A stretch of DNA of 64,000 nucleotides. Origin: Achromobacter ruhlandii (lineage in GTDB: Bacteria > Pseudomonadota > Gammaproteobacteria > Burkholderiales > Burkholderiaceae_B). Position numbers and translations under genes: made by a program. Of this stretch, positions 6,457 to 14,496 are shown piece after piece; position 1 is the stretch's first letter, and the number at the start of each line of letters is the position of its first letter. Under the pieces are notes generated by a model, which saw only the letters and a program-made list of their open reading frames with translations, had not been told where the DNA came from and ran no database searches. The DNA lies in assembly GCF_902859695.1 (NCBI RefSeq), contig NZ_CADIJL010000016.1:1-64000 (forward strand), in the 5' to 3' direction.

Positions 6457-6807
6457 ATGGCAAGCAATCTGATCCTCACCACCGCCCAAGCCCAGGCCGT
6501 GTACAGCGCCATGTGCGCGCTGAATCAGGTCGGCGGCGGACAAGTTGAAGCCTACGTAGACGCCGCGTTCGCGTTGGTGCGCGAACACCTCTCGGGATGC
6601 GTGCGCGTCGTGTCCATCCGTGAGAACGACAAGCGCGAGGAATACGCCGATCAAGCCGCCTTCGCCGCCGCCTACGGCCTGCCCGTGGCCGCGCCGGATC
6701 TGGTTGCCGCGCTGCGCGTCGCCTACAGCGATATCCAGCGCCTGCCCGGACACACCATCGACATGCTCGGCCGTATCGAGGCCGCCATCGAGCAGGCCTC
6801 CGCCTGA
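6457..6807 (+). CDS. Phage early protein, 116 residues
   Basis: First gene of the rightward early operon, 45 bases after the predicted -10 box. The ATG at 6457 (MASNLILTTAQAQAVYSAMC) has a GGGAGA site; the frame back to 6388 overlaps the promoter and is rejected. The protein is mostly helical, with a VYSAMCALNQVGG start and a DLVAALRVAYSDIQRLPGHT end. A GC-rich hairpin (CCTCCCC pairing with GGGGAGG, 6423-6441) lies in the leader. No family recognised. Confidence 0.65.
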   Translation: MASNLILTTAQAQAVYSAMCALNQVGGGQVEAYVDAAFALVREHLSGCVRVVSIRENDKREEYADQAAFAAAYGLPVAAPDLVAALRVAYSDIQRLPGHTIDMLGRIEAAIEQASA

Positions 6808-6853
6808 CCTTCCCCACCCGCCCCGGGTACCGGGGCAAGGAGACCACCATGGA
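6801..6853 (+). repeat. Early-operon leader repeat, copy 1
   Basis: The 53 bases from the stop of the first early gene through the ATG of the second recur at 18217-18269 with only two differences. Inside is a GC-rich hairpin (CCCCGG, loop GTA, CCGGGG) followed by an AAGGAG ribosome site. The repeat marks homologous early operons in the two prophages. Confidence 0.8.
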
Positions 6854-7196
6854 AGTTACCCAAACCGTCAGCGCATGGCTGACGCCCACCAGCCTGATCT
6901 CGCCCGACGAGATCACCGATCCAAACAAGATCCGCCTCGGCGACCTGTCCTACACCAACCTGGACATGACCGAGTGCGGCTACACGCTGATTGGCAAGGC
7001 CCGCATCACCCTGGCACTGCCTGATCGCGAACGACTGATCGACTCCAAGGTGGCGTCGATGCGCGCGGAAGTAAAGAAGATCCGCGCCGAGGCCGAGGCG
7101 AAGGCCTGCCACATCGAAAACCAGATCAGCAACCTGCTGGCGATCGAGCTCAGCCCGTCGCCGGCATCGGAATCTGACCGCGCCGAGGGGAACTGA
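6849..7196 (+). CDS. Phage early protein with coiled-coil C-terminus
   Basis: A 115-residue protein from an ATG with AAGGAG nine bases upstream, inside the repeated leader. The N-terminal half has mixed strands (LGDLSYTNLDMTECGYTLIG, then ITLALPDRE); the second half is a long charged helix (about residues 62-98, MRAEVKKIRAEAEAKACHIE) likely to form a coiled coil. It ends one base before the next ATG. Function unknown; early position suggests a host-takeover or recombination accessory. Confidence 0.65.
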   Translation: MEVTQTVSAWLTPTSLISPDEITDPNKIRLGDLSYTNLDMTECGYTLIGKARITLALPDRERLIDSKVASMRAEVKKIRAEAEAKACHIENQISNLLAIELSPSPASESDRAEGN

Positions 7197-7197
7197 C

Positions 7198-7575
7198 ATG
7201 TCCAGCATGACGATTCCCACCCCGTGCGGCACGGCCGCGATTCTGCGCGTCTACAACGACGAGGAACGGCGCGCAGAGCTGATGCAAGACCTCGGCGGCG
7301 ACGTGCATCTGGCACTGTGCCGCGATCAGGTGATCCACCGCGAATACGACTTCAGCCAGCGCGCCGCCGAAGCGCTCTATGCCGCAACCGAAGGCAATCA
7401 GTTGGCCGAGGATGCATTCGCGCTGGTGGTGCGCTCGGTCGTGGCGCGAGACCCGCTGGCGGTGGTGGGGCTTCTGTTTCGCCAGTGGCTTGATCTGGCG
7501 GTCCGGCAACTGACCGCCGATCTTGCGGACCGCTGCGAAGACGGCCAGCGCGTGACCTTCGGGGCCCGCCAATGA
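7198..7575 (+). CDS. Phage early protein, 125 residues
   Basis: Starts one base after the upstream stop and ends in an ATGA overlap with a tiny downstream gene, so it is part of the coupled early operon. The protein is helical and acidic (RAAEALYAATEGNQLAEDAF, then VVGLLFRQWLDLAVRQLTAD) with no signal or membrane segment. No family recognised. Confidence 0.65.
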   Translation: MSSMTIPTPCGTAAILRVYNDEERRAELMQDLGGDVHLALCRDQVIHREYDFSQRAAEALYAATEGNQLAEDAFALVVRSVVARDPLAVVGLLFRQWLDLAVRQLTADLADRCEDGQRVTFGARQ

Positions 7576-7673
7576 CAGCCCTGCTCCTGTTCATCCTGGG
7601 CGGCCTGTGCGCCGCCTATCCCCTGGGCCTGCTCGGGGACGCCTGGATGGCCTACCGGCGGAGGTCTGCATGA
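7572..7673 (+). CDS. Tiny membrane protein, 33 residues
   Basis: The frame starts MTALLLFILGGLCAAYPLGL with an ATGA overlap to the gene before and overlaps the next ATG. About 20 hydrophobic residues followed by AYRRRSA give a single membrane helix with a positive cytoplasmic end. It forms a coupled pair with the next small membrane protein; a similar coupled pair is at 20019-20377. The role may lie in holin or exclusion functions, which is inference only. Confidence 0.5.
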   Translation: MTALLLFILGGLCAAYPLGLLGDAWMAYRRRSA

Positions 7674-7867
7674 TCCGCCGGCTGCGCAACCTCTGGCACC
7701 GCGCCCGACTTTCCGGCCGAGACCTGGACTTCGCCGGCGTCGCCGCGATCTTCGCCGGCGCGGTGGTGCTGCTGGCCAGCGGCATGGTCGGCCCGACGCG
7801 GGATGCCCACTCCCCCACTCCCACCGCCCATGACGGGCGCCCGACGGCATACGCCGCTAAGGACTGA
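7670..7867 (+). CDS. Small membrane protein, 65 residues
   Basis: The ATG at 7670 (MIRRLRNLWHRARLSGRDLD) overlaps the previous stop (ATGA) and follows a CGGAGG site. A basic N-terminus precedes one membrane helix (about residues 24-42, VAAIFAGAVVLLASGMVG) and a polar tail, so it should insert with the N-terminus inside. It precedes the exonuclease gene by two bases. Function unknown. Confidence 0.5.
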   Translation: MIRRLRNLWHRARLSGRDLDFAGVAAIFAGAVVLLASGMVGPTRDAHSPTPTAHDGRPTAYAAKD

Positions 7868-7869
7868 TC

Positions 7870-8847
7870 GTGAACGCTATTTCTGAACCTATCGCCCTGG
7901 ATCGCACACGCTTCCTCGGCGGCACCGACATGGCCGCGCTGTACGGCGTCAGCAAGTGGAAGACGCCCCTGCAGGTGTGGGCCGAAAAGACCCATCGTGA
8001 TGCCTACCGCGAAGACGACCCGGCCAAGACGAAGGTGCTCAACCGCGGCAAACGCCTTGAACCAGTCGTGGTAGCGATGCTGCGCGAAGACTACGGCCTG
8101 GACGTTGTCGCCGTGAACGAACGCTACACGCACCCCGAGCACAGCTTCCTGTCGGTCGAAATCGACTTCGAGTGGCGTGTCACCGAGCAGGCCCTAGCAG
8201 CATTCCCCTGGCTCGCGCCGCTCGAACTGGGCTCGATCCAGAACGGCGAGGTCAAGACCGTGCATCCGTTCGTCGCCCACGAGTGGGGCGACATGGGCAC
8301 CGATGACGTGCCGATTCACTATGCGGCGCAGTCCATGACCGGGTTGGCTGTCACCGGCCGCGAGGTGTGCCTTTACGCCACGCTGGTAGGCGTGGACGAC
8401 CTGACCTTCTACGCGGTGCGTCGCGATCAGGAGACGATCGACGCGATGGTCGCCAAGGCCGTGGACTTCTGGACCAACCACGTCCTGACCGACATCCCGC
8501 CCGATCCCGAAACGTTCGACGACCTGAAGTTTCTCTACGCCCGCGACAACGGCCAAGCGATCGAGGCAACCGACGAGATCCTGGTCCAGCTTGCCGAGTT
8601 TCGCGAGCTCAGCGACCAGGCCAAGCGCATCGAGGAACGCCGCGACGAGCTCAAGTTCGGCATCCAGACGTTCATGGAGCCCAACGCCATTCTGACGGCC
8701 AAGGGCGAGCCGGTCGCCACCTGGAAAAGCCAGTCCGCCAGCCGCCTGGACGGCAAGGCCCTGGCGCTGGCTCGCCCCGATATCGCCGCCGCCTACCGCA
8801 CCACTTCCGAAACCCGAGTCTTCCGCCTGAAAGGAGCGAAGAAATGA
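7870..8847 (+). CDS. YqaJ-family phage exonuclease
   Basis: A 325-residue protein with a GTG start behind AAGGA. The N-terminal RTRFLGGTDMAALYGVSKWK matches the GGSD-type opening of YqaJ/lambda-exonuclease nucleases. A NRGKRLEPVVVAMLREDYGL helix and the VEIDFEW then NGEVKTVHP segments supply the Asp and Glu-x-Lys metal-binding residues of the PD-(D/E)xK core. The C-terminal third is helical. Directly followed by recT with an ATGA overlap, it should resect double-stranded ends so that RecT can anneal them: the phage recombination pair. Confidence 0.8.
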   Translation: MNAISEPIALDRTRFLGGTDMAALYGVSKWKTPLQVWAEKTHRDAYREDDPAKTKVLNRGKRLEPVVVAMLREDYGLDVVAVNERYTHPEHSFLSVEIDFEWRVTEQALAAFPWLAPLELGSIQNGEVKTVHPFVAHEWGDMGTDDVPIHYAAQSMTGLAVTGREVCLYATLVGVDDLTFYAVRRDQETIDAMVAKAVDFWTNHVLTDIPPDPETFDDLKFLYARDNGQAIEATDEILVQLAEFRELSDQAKRIEERRDELKFGIQTFMEPNAILTAKGEPVATWKSQSASRLDGKALALARPDIAAAYRTTSETRVFRLKGAKK

Positions 8848-9866
8848 GCGCATCCAAATTGAAAGCCGTGGCCACCGGCCAGGCACAGTCCCAGCAGCTG
8901 GCCAGCATGAAGCCGAAGGACCAGATCGCCCACCTGCTGGAAAAGCGCAAGGGCGAGATCCAGAAGATGCTGCCCAAGCACCTTTCCGCCGACCGCCTGC
9001 TCAAGGTCGCGCAGATCGCCGCCACCACCACGCCGGCCCTGGCTGAATGCGACATCCCGTCGCTGGTGGGCGCCATCGGTCAATGCGCGCAAATGGGGTT
9101 GGAGCCGAACACCGTCCTCGGCCATGCCTACCTCGTTCCCTTCAACACCAAGCGCAAGGACGCCGGCGGCAATGAGCGCTGGGTGAAGTCGGTGCAGGTG
9201 ATCGTTGGCTACAAGGGCCTGATCGACCTGGCCCGCCGCTCCGGACAGATCGTGAGCATTGCCGCCCACGAGGTCTGCGAGAACGACACCTTCGACCTGG
9301 TGTATGGCCTGGACGAGAAGCTGGAACACCGCCCGGCCATGGGCGAACGTGGCGCCGTCACCGGCTTCTATGCCGTGGCGAAGCTCGTTGGCGGCGGTCA
9401 CGCCTTCGAATTCATGAGCCTGTACCAGATCGACCAGATCAAGGCGGCAACGCAAAGCAAGGGCGCCTACGGCCCCTGGAAGGACAACTTCGTGGAGATG
9501 GGCCGCAAGACCGTGATTCGCCGGCTGGCCAAGTACCTGCCGCTGTCCATCGAATTCCAGAAAGCGACGGCCCTCGACGAGATGGCCAGCAGCGGCCGCG
9601 ACCAGCATCTGGACGACAACACGCTCGACGGCGATTTCATCTTCGCCCAGCCCGAGCCGGGGGCCGACCAGGCAGAGGAAGCCGCTGGCGCGCCGCAACA
9701 GCTTGCCTATGACCCGGCGCCTGTGCTGGCGCAGATCACGAGCGCCACAAACATCGACACCCTGGACCTGGTCGCGGACGGCTTCCGCGACGCGCCGGAC
9801 GAGCACTACGACGCGCTCAAGAAGGCCTACGACGCCCGCCGAGCGGCGCTGGATCCGGCCGCTTAA
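8844..9866 (+). CDS. recT: RecT-family single-strand annealing protein
   Basis: A 340-residue protein, starting MSASKLKAVATGQAQSQQLA at the ATGA overlap with the exonuclease gene. Core RecT signatures are present: LLKVAQIAATTTPALAECDI, GAIGQCAQMGLEPNTVLGHA and YLVPF, then VIVGYKGLIDLARRSGQIVS and WKDNFVEMGRKTVIRRLAKY. It binds single-stranded DNA left by the exonuclease and anneals it to homologous strands. The C-terminal 90 residues are an acidic tail with low conservation, longer than in E. coli RecT (269 residues). Confidence 0.9.
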   Translation: MSASKLKAVATGQAQSQQLASMKPKDQIAHLLEKRKGEIQKMLPKHLSADRLLKVAQIAATTTPALAECDIPSLVGAIGQCAQMGLEPNTVLGHAYLVPFNTKRKDAGGNERWVKSVQVIVGYKGLIDLARRSGQIVSIAAHEVCENDTFDLVYGLDEKLEHRPAMGERGAVTGFYAVAKLVGGGHAFEFMSLYQIDQIKAATQSKGAYGPWKDNFVEMGRKTVIRRLAKYLPLSIEFQKATALDEMASSGRDQHLDDNTLDGDFIFAQPEPGADQAEEAAGAPQQLAYDPAPVLAQITSATNIDTLDLVADGFRDAPDEHYDALKKAYDARRAALDPAA

Positions 9867-9958
9867 CCGCTCTCCCTGGGCGGCGCCTCACCAAATGGAG
9901 GCCCCCCTGGCGCCGCCCGCCCCATTACCCAGCGATATCAAAACCCATAGGTGAACAC

Positions 9959-10324
9959 ATGGGAGCATTTTGCGTATACGGAATGACCGAGCAGCTCGCG
10001 AAGAAAGCCGCCGAGCGGGCTTGGGAAAAATATAAGGAATCCATGACCGCGGATGTTCGCGCATGCCTGCGGCCATCCGACCAGGCCGACTGGATCAAGG
10101 TCAAGACGGAGTACCACCTGGCCAAGGGCAATCCTGTGCAGCTATCGGCACCGTTCGATGCGCCACAGTTCGCCCGCGAGTTCATCAAACTCACCGTGGC
10201 CACCGGCCGGACCTCCCGGCTGTGCATCATGCAGCGCGGCCCGAAGCTCGACAAGCACGGAGCGCCACGTATCAGCAAGGCCACCAAGCGCCCGATGATC
10301 ACCTGGGTTCCATATCCGCGATAG
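9959..10324 (+). CDS. Phage hypothetical protein between recT and the ParB-like gene
   Basis: A 121-residue frame from ATG 9959 with an AGGTGA site; an in-frame ATG at 9983 (MTEQLAKKAAERAWEKYKES) is a possible alternative. The first half is helical and charged; the second half is basic with Lys/Arg-rich turns (RGPKLDKHGAPRISKATKRP), which suits nucleic-acid binding. Found in the recombination part of the early operon. No family recognised. Confidence 0.6.
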   Translation: MGAFCVYGMTEQLAKKAAERAWEKYKESMTADVRACLRPSDQADWIKVKTEYHLAKGNPVQLSAPFDAPQFAREFIKLTVATGRTSRLCIMQRGPKLDKHGAPRISKATKRPMITWVPYPR

Positions 10325-10361
10325 CGCACACAACGTATCACCTATCCCTATCGGAGCCTAC

Positions 10362-11153
10362 ATGGCCAAGAAATCCAAAGACGTGTACGGCGCGGACGGC
10401 CAGAGCAATCTGCTCAATTTCGACCCCGCCAAGCTGACTCTCGTCACCGACGAATCCAGCCCACTCTATGACAAGCGCGTGCATCTGCCCGTGAACGAGG
10501 CGCTGGCGCGAAACATCGACTATCAGGGCGTGCTGGAGCCCGTGGCGGTTTCCAAGAACCCCGAGACGGGCGACACCGAGGTCGTGTTCGGCCGGCAGCG
10601 CGTGAAGGCCGCCGTGCTCGCCAACCAGTGGCGCCGAGAACGCGGTGTGCCGGAGCGACTGATTCCCGGCATCGTCTACACGGGCAAGCGCGAGAACGCC
10701 CTGGACGCGATCGTCAGCGAGAACGAAGCCCGCACCGCTGATACGCCGCTGGGGCGCGCCGAGAAGATGCGCCAGCACCTTGCCCTGGGCAAGGGAGAAG
10801 ATCAGATTGCGGTCATTTACAACTGCACGGTCGCCACGGTCCGCGACACCCTGGCGCTGCTGGATAGCCCCAAGGCCGTGCAGAACGCCGTCGAAGCGGG
10901 TCAGATCACCCTGACCCATGCCAAGGCACTGGTGAAGCTCAAACCCGATGAACAGCGCGCCAAGGTGGCCGATCTGGTGCGGGCCGGCCAGGGCGCCAAG
11001 CCTCACGAGCGCAGCCGCAAGCAGGCCGCTGTGATGGGTGAACGCCCTCGCGTGAAATCCCGCAAGCAGATCCTGGCAGCGCTGGAACAGGCCCAAGGCG
11101 ACTATGCCGCCGCCCTGCGTTGGGTTTTGGGCGAAGTAGAAGATGTCGCCTGA
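10362..11153 (+). CDS. ParB-like nuclease-domain protein, copy 1
   Basis: A 263-residue protein with the ParB/Srx N-terminal domain (about residues 40-130: NIDYQGVLEPVAVSKNPETG, then VVFGRQRVKAAVLANQWRRE) and a helix-turn-helix (about 140-165, GKGEDQIAVIYNCTVATVRD). The C-terminus carries a VMGERPRVKSRKQILAALEQ helix. Chromosome-partition ParB proteins clamp DNA in a CTP-dependent way; in phage early operons such proteins more likely act as regulators or nucleases. A second, frameshifted copy lies at 21381-22174. Here the gene is intact. Confidence 0.75.
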   Translation: MAKKSKDVYGADGQSNLLNFDPAKLTLVTDESSPLYDKRVHLPVNEALARNIDYQGVLEPVAVSKNPETGDTEVVFGRQRVKAAVLANQWRRERGVPERLIPGIVYTGKRENALDAIVSENEARTADTPLGRAEKMRQHLALGKGEDQIAVIYNCTVATVRDTLALLDSPKAVQNAVEAGQITLTHAKALVKLKPDEQRAKVADLVRAGQGAKPHERSRKQAAVMGERPRVKSRKQILAALEQAQGDYAAALRWVLGEVEDVA

Positions 11154-11256
11154 TGAACAATCCAGCCCCGATATTGAGCACGACAAGGATGGCTACGCTC
11201 CCCCCAGCGAACCATTCTTCTCAAGCCACTTCTACTTGCTCAAGCAATTTTTCTAA
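11143..11256 (+). CDS. Possible tiny protein overlapping the ParB-like gene end
   Basis: A 37-codon frame (MSPDEQSSPDIEHDKDGYAP, ending LLKQFF) overlaps the last 11 bases of the ParB-like gene in another frame and runs 17 bases into the end of a convergent gene. The composition is natural but the ribosome site is weak, so this is tentative. Confidence 0.3.
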   Translation: MSPDEQSSPDIEHDKDGYAPPSEPFFSSHFYLLKQFF

Positions 11257-11488
11257 TGACTCGGATACCCGTGGGCGGACTCAGCACCTCTACCTCATAA
11301 ATGCCCGAATAACCCGGGTAGCTTCGTATGAGCCCAGTCGCGCTGTACATCGCATCATCGGACTCCTGCACACGCTCGCCTCCAGCGATGATGCCTCCCA
11401 TCTCAACAACAACATAAATCCCGGGCTGGAGATACGGTCCAAGATTGAGCACCTCTTTTTCTGTCAATGCACGGTCCGATAGCGCCAT
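11240..11488 (-). CDS. Small hypothetical protein antisense to the early operon
   Basis: The ATG at 11488 (MALSDRALTEKEVLNLGPYL) follows an AAAGGTGAG site; a longer frame to 11605 is less likely. The 82-residue protein looks beta-rich (QPGIYVVVEMGGIIAGGE, then YEVEVLSPPTGIRVIRKIA). It stands alone on the minus strand between the ParB-like gene and the integrase block, the typical setting of a phage cargo gene. The local sequence is less GC-rich than its neighbours. Function unknown. Confidence 0.5.
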   Translation of the reverse strand: MALSDRALTEKEVLNLGPYLQPGIYVVVEMGGIIAGGERVQESDDAMYSATGLIRSYPGYSGIYEVEVLSPPTGIRVIRKIA

Positions 11489-11608
11489 ATCAATCTCACC
11501 TTTCAAAAAAATATGCGAAGGCCGAGTGTACTCGTAGGCGCCCACCAATCCGTTCGGTAACGCTCTCTTTAGCCCCGATATTGGAGTTATGCAAAAGGAT
11601 CTCACGCA

Positions 11609-11839
11609 ATGCTTACCCTATCAGCCAAAGAGCTCGTTGCGGTTACCGGTAAGTCCAGAAAGTCCGCACAAATTGTCGTCTTGAGGAATTTAAATGTTCC
11701 CTTCAAAATCAGGCCTGACGGTACCCCTGTCGTATTGCGGGCAGCGTTGGAGGCCGCGTTAGGCCATGCGCCCAAGAACCAAGGACCGACACCTCCCCGC
11801 GTGCGTGTACCAGAAGCACGGCGCGTACTGGTACGTTAA
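11609..11839 (+). CDS. DUF4224-type protein next to the integrase
   Basis: A 76-residue protein, MLTLSAKELVAVTGKSRKSA onward, matching the short DUF4224 family that habitually sits directly before phage integrases. A helix-turn-helix-like N-terminus (about residues 4-45) suggests a DNA-binding directionality factor or integrase regulator. Its last 74 bases overlap the integrase start in another frame, which is common for this pair. Confidence 0.65.
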   Translation: MLTLSAKELVAVTGKSRKSAQIVVLRNLNVPFKIRPDGTPVVLRAALEAALGHAPKNQGPTPPRVRVPEARRVLVR

Positions 11840-12734
11840 GGGCGGAAAGTGGCGCAAGATCGGCGCCGATCTACACAGCGCGTTGACCGAATATGCTCGT
11901 ATCGTCTCCGCCCCAAAGGACGGCATGCCGGCATTGATCGATGACGCCCTTCCGATACTGACAAAAGACGTCGCCGCCTCGACTCGCAAGCAATACGAAT
12001 ACTGCGCAGCTCAGCTCAAAGAGGCTTTCGTCGACTTCTATCCGAACCAAGTGCGCCACGGCGACGTTGTGGAGCTGCTGGACGGCTACGCCGATCGAAG
12101 AGCCCTGGCCAATCGAATGCTGACCGTACTGAAGCTGGTCTTCCAGTGGGCCTTGGACCGCGGCCGGGTAGAAGCCAATCCATGCGTCAGCGTGAAGCGC
12201 TTCGTTCAGAAGCCGCGAGACCGGCTAATCACGCCCAAGGAATACGCAGCCATCTACGAGGGCTGCCCACCTTGGCTCCAATGCGTCATGGATCTTTGCT
12301 ACTTGACCGGCCAGCGCATCGGCGACGTGCTGAAGATCGAGGATGGCCACCTTCGTGACGAGGGGCTGTACTTCGAACAGCAGAAGACGGGAAAGCGCCT
12401 GGTGGTCGCATGGACACCGGAATTGCGCGCAGCGGTGCATCGCGCCCAGGAGCTCCGCGTCGCCCCCACCAGAACGCCGTACGTCCTCGGCGGCCGCGGT
12501 GGCAATCTCCGACTCCATTCCAATGTCTGGCGCATCTTCAAGGACGCCGCGGTCAAAGCCAACGTCCCCGACGTAACCCTGCACGATTTGCGGGCAATGG
12601 CGGGCACAGATGCTGAATCCCAAGGTATAGACCCGAGCGCCCTGCTCGGCCACTCGGATCCCCGAACGACCCGGATCTACCTGCGGGACAAGCGCCCCAA
12701 ACTCGTGAAAGGTCCAACCAGAAAGGCTGTATAG
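11766..12734 (+). CDS. Phage tyrosine integrase
   Basis: A 322-residue site-specific recombinase. The N-terminal part has an arm-binding type segment (residues about 1-40) and a SAM-like core-binding helix bundle (about 60-150). The catalytic domain shows the Arg in LTGQRIGDVLKI, the HDLRAMAG motif (HxxR), GHSDPRTTRIYL with the second His, and the nucleophile Tyr. It is full length and apparently functional. As the last gene of the early operon it marks the right end of this prophage; the attachment site should lie just beyond 12,735. Confidence 0.9.
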   Translation: MRPRTKDRHLPACVYQKHGAYWYVKGGKWRKIGADLHSALTEYARIVSAPKDGMPALIDDALPILTKDVAASTRKQYEYCAAQLKEAFVDFYPNQVRHGDVVELLDGYADRRALANRMLTVLKLVFQWALDRGRVEANPCVSVKRFVQKPRDRLITPKEYAAIYEGCPPWLQCVMDLCYLTGQRIGDVLKIEDGHLRDEGLYFEQQKTGKRLVVAWTPELRAAVHRAQELRVAPTRTPYVLGGRGGNLRLHSNVWRIFKDAAVKANVPDVTLHDLRAMAGTDAESQGIDPSALLGHSDPRTTRIYLRDKRPKLVKGPTRKAV

Positions 12735-13309
12735 ACACACAGTCCAGGGCGTCGAGTTTTAGACATCTAATTGACGACCGAGCGCAAAGCCTTTGTTTAT
12801 GCGGTTCTCCGGTCTATAGATGTATTCCGTCATGCCCTGTCCGGCCTGACGCCTCAGATATCCCGACACTGCCGCTCTCCCCACAAGATGAAACGAGGAT
12901 CCAGTGTCCGCGCTCCCACACCGCGCGCCAATTCGCGGATACCGAGCTGGATAAATGCGTCACATCACCTTGACGGCGGCCTCCCGGCATGGGCACGACA
13001 CGATCCGCAAGCCCGGCACGCGGCACGGGAAAATGTTGTAACCCCCTAATATCTATCGGGTTTTCCCTATTGCCCGCCCTCTGGACCGGCAGTAGATTGG
13101 AATTGCCGGGCTGTCTGACACCCATCGCGTGCGAAGCCGGGCAGGAGCGCCTCAGACTCATCTAGAGCTGGGGCGCTCTTCCATTTTGCGACCCGCCAGG
13201 CACCGGCGCGGCGCGGTGGCGGCATTAACAAAATCCATACAGAGTCGCCCAATCCCCTCACAGCACGCTGGCTAGTATTGCGTCTTTCCGTGCCAGGACT
13301 GACCGACCC
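12735..13309. other. Gene-free stretch holding the probable prophage right end
   Basis: No convincing gene is seen on either strand; short open frames here have poor composition and no ribosome sites. Because an intact integrase ends at 12734, an attachment site is expected in the first hundred or so bases, but its core repeat cannot be named without the left end. The remainder is the upstream region of the acyltransferase gene. Confidence 0.4.
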
Positions 13310-14491
13310 ATGCTTGTCCAAGCCCAACCGCCGTGGGCCGCCCGCCCCGAGCAGGGCCCTGCCCATACTCCCGCCATCGACGCCCTGCGAGGACTGGCAA
13401 TCTTGTGCGTCGTGCTGCTGCATGTGCAGATCCACATTCCCCAGGAACAGAGCCTCCTGGGCAAGGTGCTGCCCGCCGCCCTCTTCAATATCGTGTTTCG
13501 CAGCGGCTACTACGGCGTCATCATTTTCTTCGTGATTTCCGGGTTTCTGGTCACGCGCGCGTCCATCGTGCGTTGGGGCGCTCTCGAGGCCGTGCCCTGG
13601 CGCGCCTTCCTGCGGCGCCGCTTCGCCCGCATCTATCCCAGCCTGTTGCTAGTGGTGTCTCTGCTGGCCTGCCTGCATTGGGCCGGGGTGCCCGGCTTCG
13701 TCATCGACAACGCCAGCCTCGGACGCGCCGTGGCCGGCGCACTGGCGCTGCACCTGAACTGGCTGGAGGCGCAGGTCGGCTACCTGCCAGCGGCTTGGAA
13801 CGTACTGTGGTCCCTGTCCATCGAAGAAGCGTTCTACCTGGCGTTCCCGCTGCTCTGCCTGCTGTCCTTGATGGCGGGCCGACGCGTCCTGGTCCTGGCC
13901 TTGTTGCTGTTCGTGGTGCTCGGACCGTTCGCACGCGTCGCCTTCAGCGACAACGAGATCTGGGCCGACCACGCCTACCTGTCCGGCATGGACGGCATCG
14001 CCATCGGCTGCCTGGCGGCGCTGTATGCCGCGCGCTCCACGCCCTCGCGCTCCCCGAGCCGTCCACTGCTGCTGGCGGGAACACTGCTCTTCGTGCTGGT
14101 GTTCTTCCTGCGCAAGGCCACTGCCATGCTGGGGCTGACGGCGTTGGGCCTGAACGTCACGCTGCTGGAGATCGGCGTGGCCTGCCTGCTGATCGGCTGG
14201 ACCCGGCGCTCGCGTCCTCTACGCCAGACCCCGCTCCTGGCCGCATTGCGATGGGCCGGGCGCAACAGCTACGAAATCTACCTGACGCACATGTTCCCCG
14301 TGCTGCTGTTGGCCACGGCCTCCTGCCGTAATTCCGGCGGCGCGATATCGACCTGGTGGCGCGCGGGGGCATTGACCGCCGCCGGCGTGTTGACGATCCT
14401 GCTGTCCGTCATGCTGGGCGGACTGGTGGCCCGCTATTATTCAACGCCCATGCGGCGCTGGCTGGCGGGGCCGGGCCGAGCCCGCCGGTGA
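13310..14491 (+). CDS. Acyltransferase 3 (OafA/YrhL-type) membrane protein
   Basis: A 393-residue integral membrane protein with about ten hydrophobic helices. The family opening AIDALRGLAILCVVLLHVQI (with the key His), the YYGVIIFFVISGFLVTR motif and RRRFARIYPSLLLVV are all present, followed by WSLSIEEAFYLAFPLL. Such enzymes move acyl groups onto surface polysaccharides such as lipopolysaccharide O-antigen. The substrate cannot be told. The start is taken at the first ATG; the ribosome site is weak. It lies between the two prophage regions and may be cargo or old chromosome. Confidence 0.85.
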   Translation: MLVQAQPPWAARPEQGPAHTPAIDALRGLAILCVVLLHVQIHIPQEQSLLGKVLPAALFNIVFRSGYYGVIIFFVISGFLVTRASIVRWGALEAVPWRAFLRRRFARIYPSLLLVVSLLACLHWAGVPGFVIDNASLGRAVAGALALHLNWLEAQVGYLPAAWNVLWSLSIEEAFYLAFPLLCLLSLMAGRRVLVLALLLFVVLGPFARVAFSDNEIWADHAYLSGMDGIAIGCLAALYAARSTPSRSPSRPLLLAGTLLFVLVFFLRKATAMLGLTALGLNVTLLEIGVACLLIGWTRRSRPLRQTPLLAALRWAGRNSYEIYLTHMFPVLLLATASCRNSGGAISTWWRAGALTAAGVLTILLSVMLGGLVARYYSTPMRRWLAGPGRARR

Positions 14492-14496
14492 TCGGG

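Noticed and set aside
12771-13049. 92-codon frame after the integrase
   Set aside because: TTG start, no ribosome site and unnatural composition.
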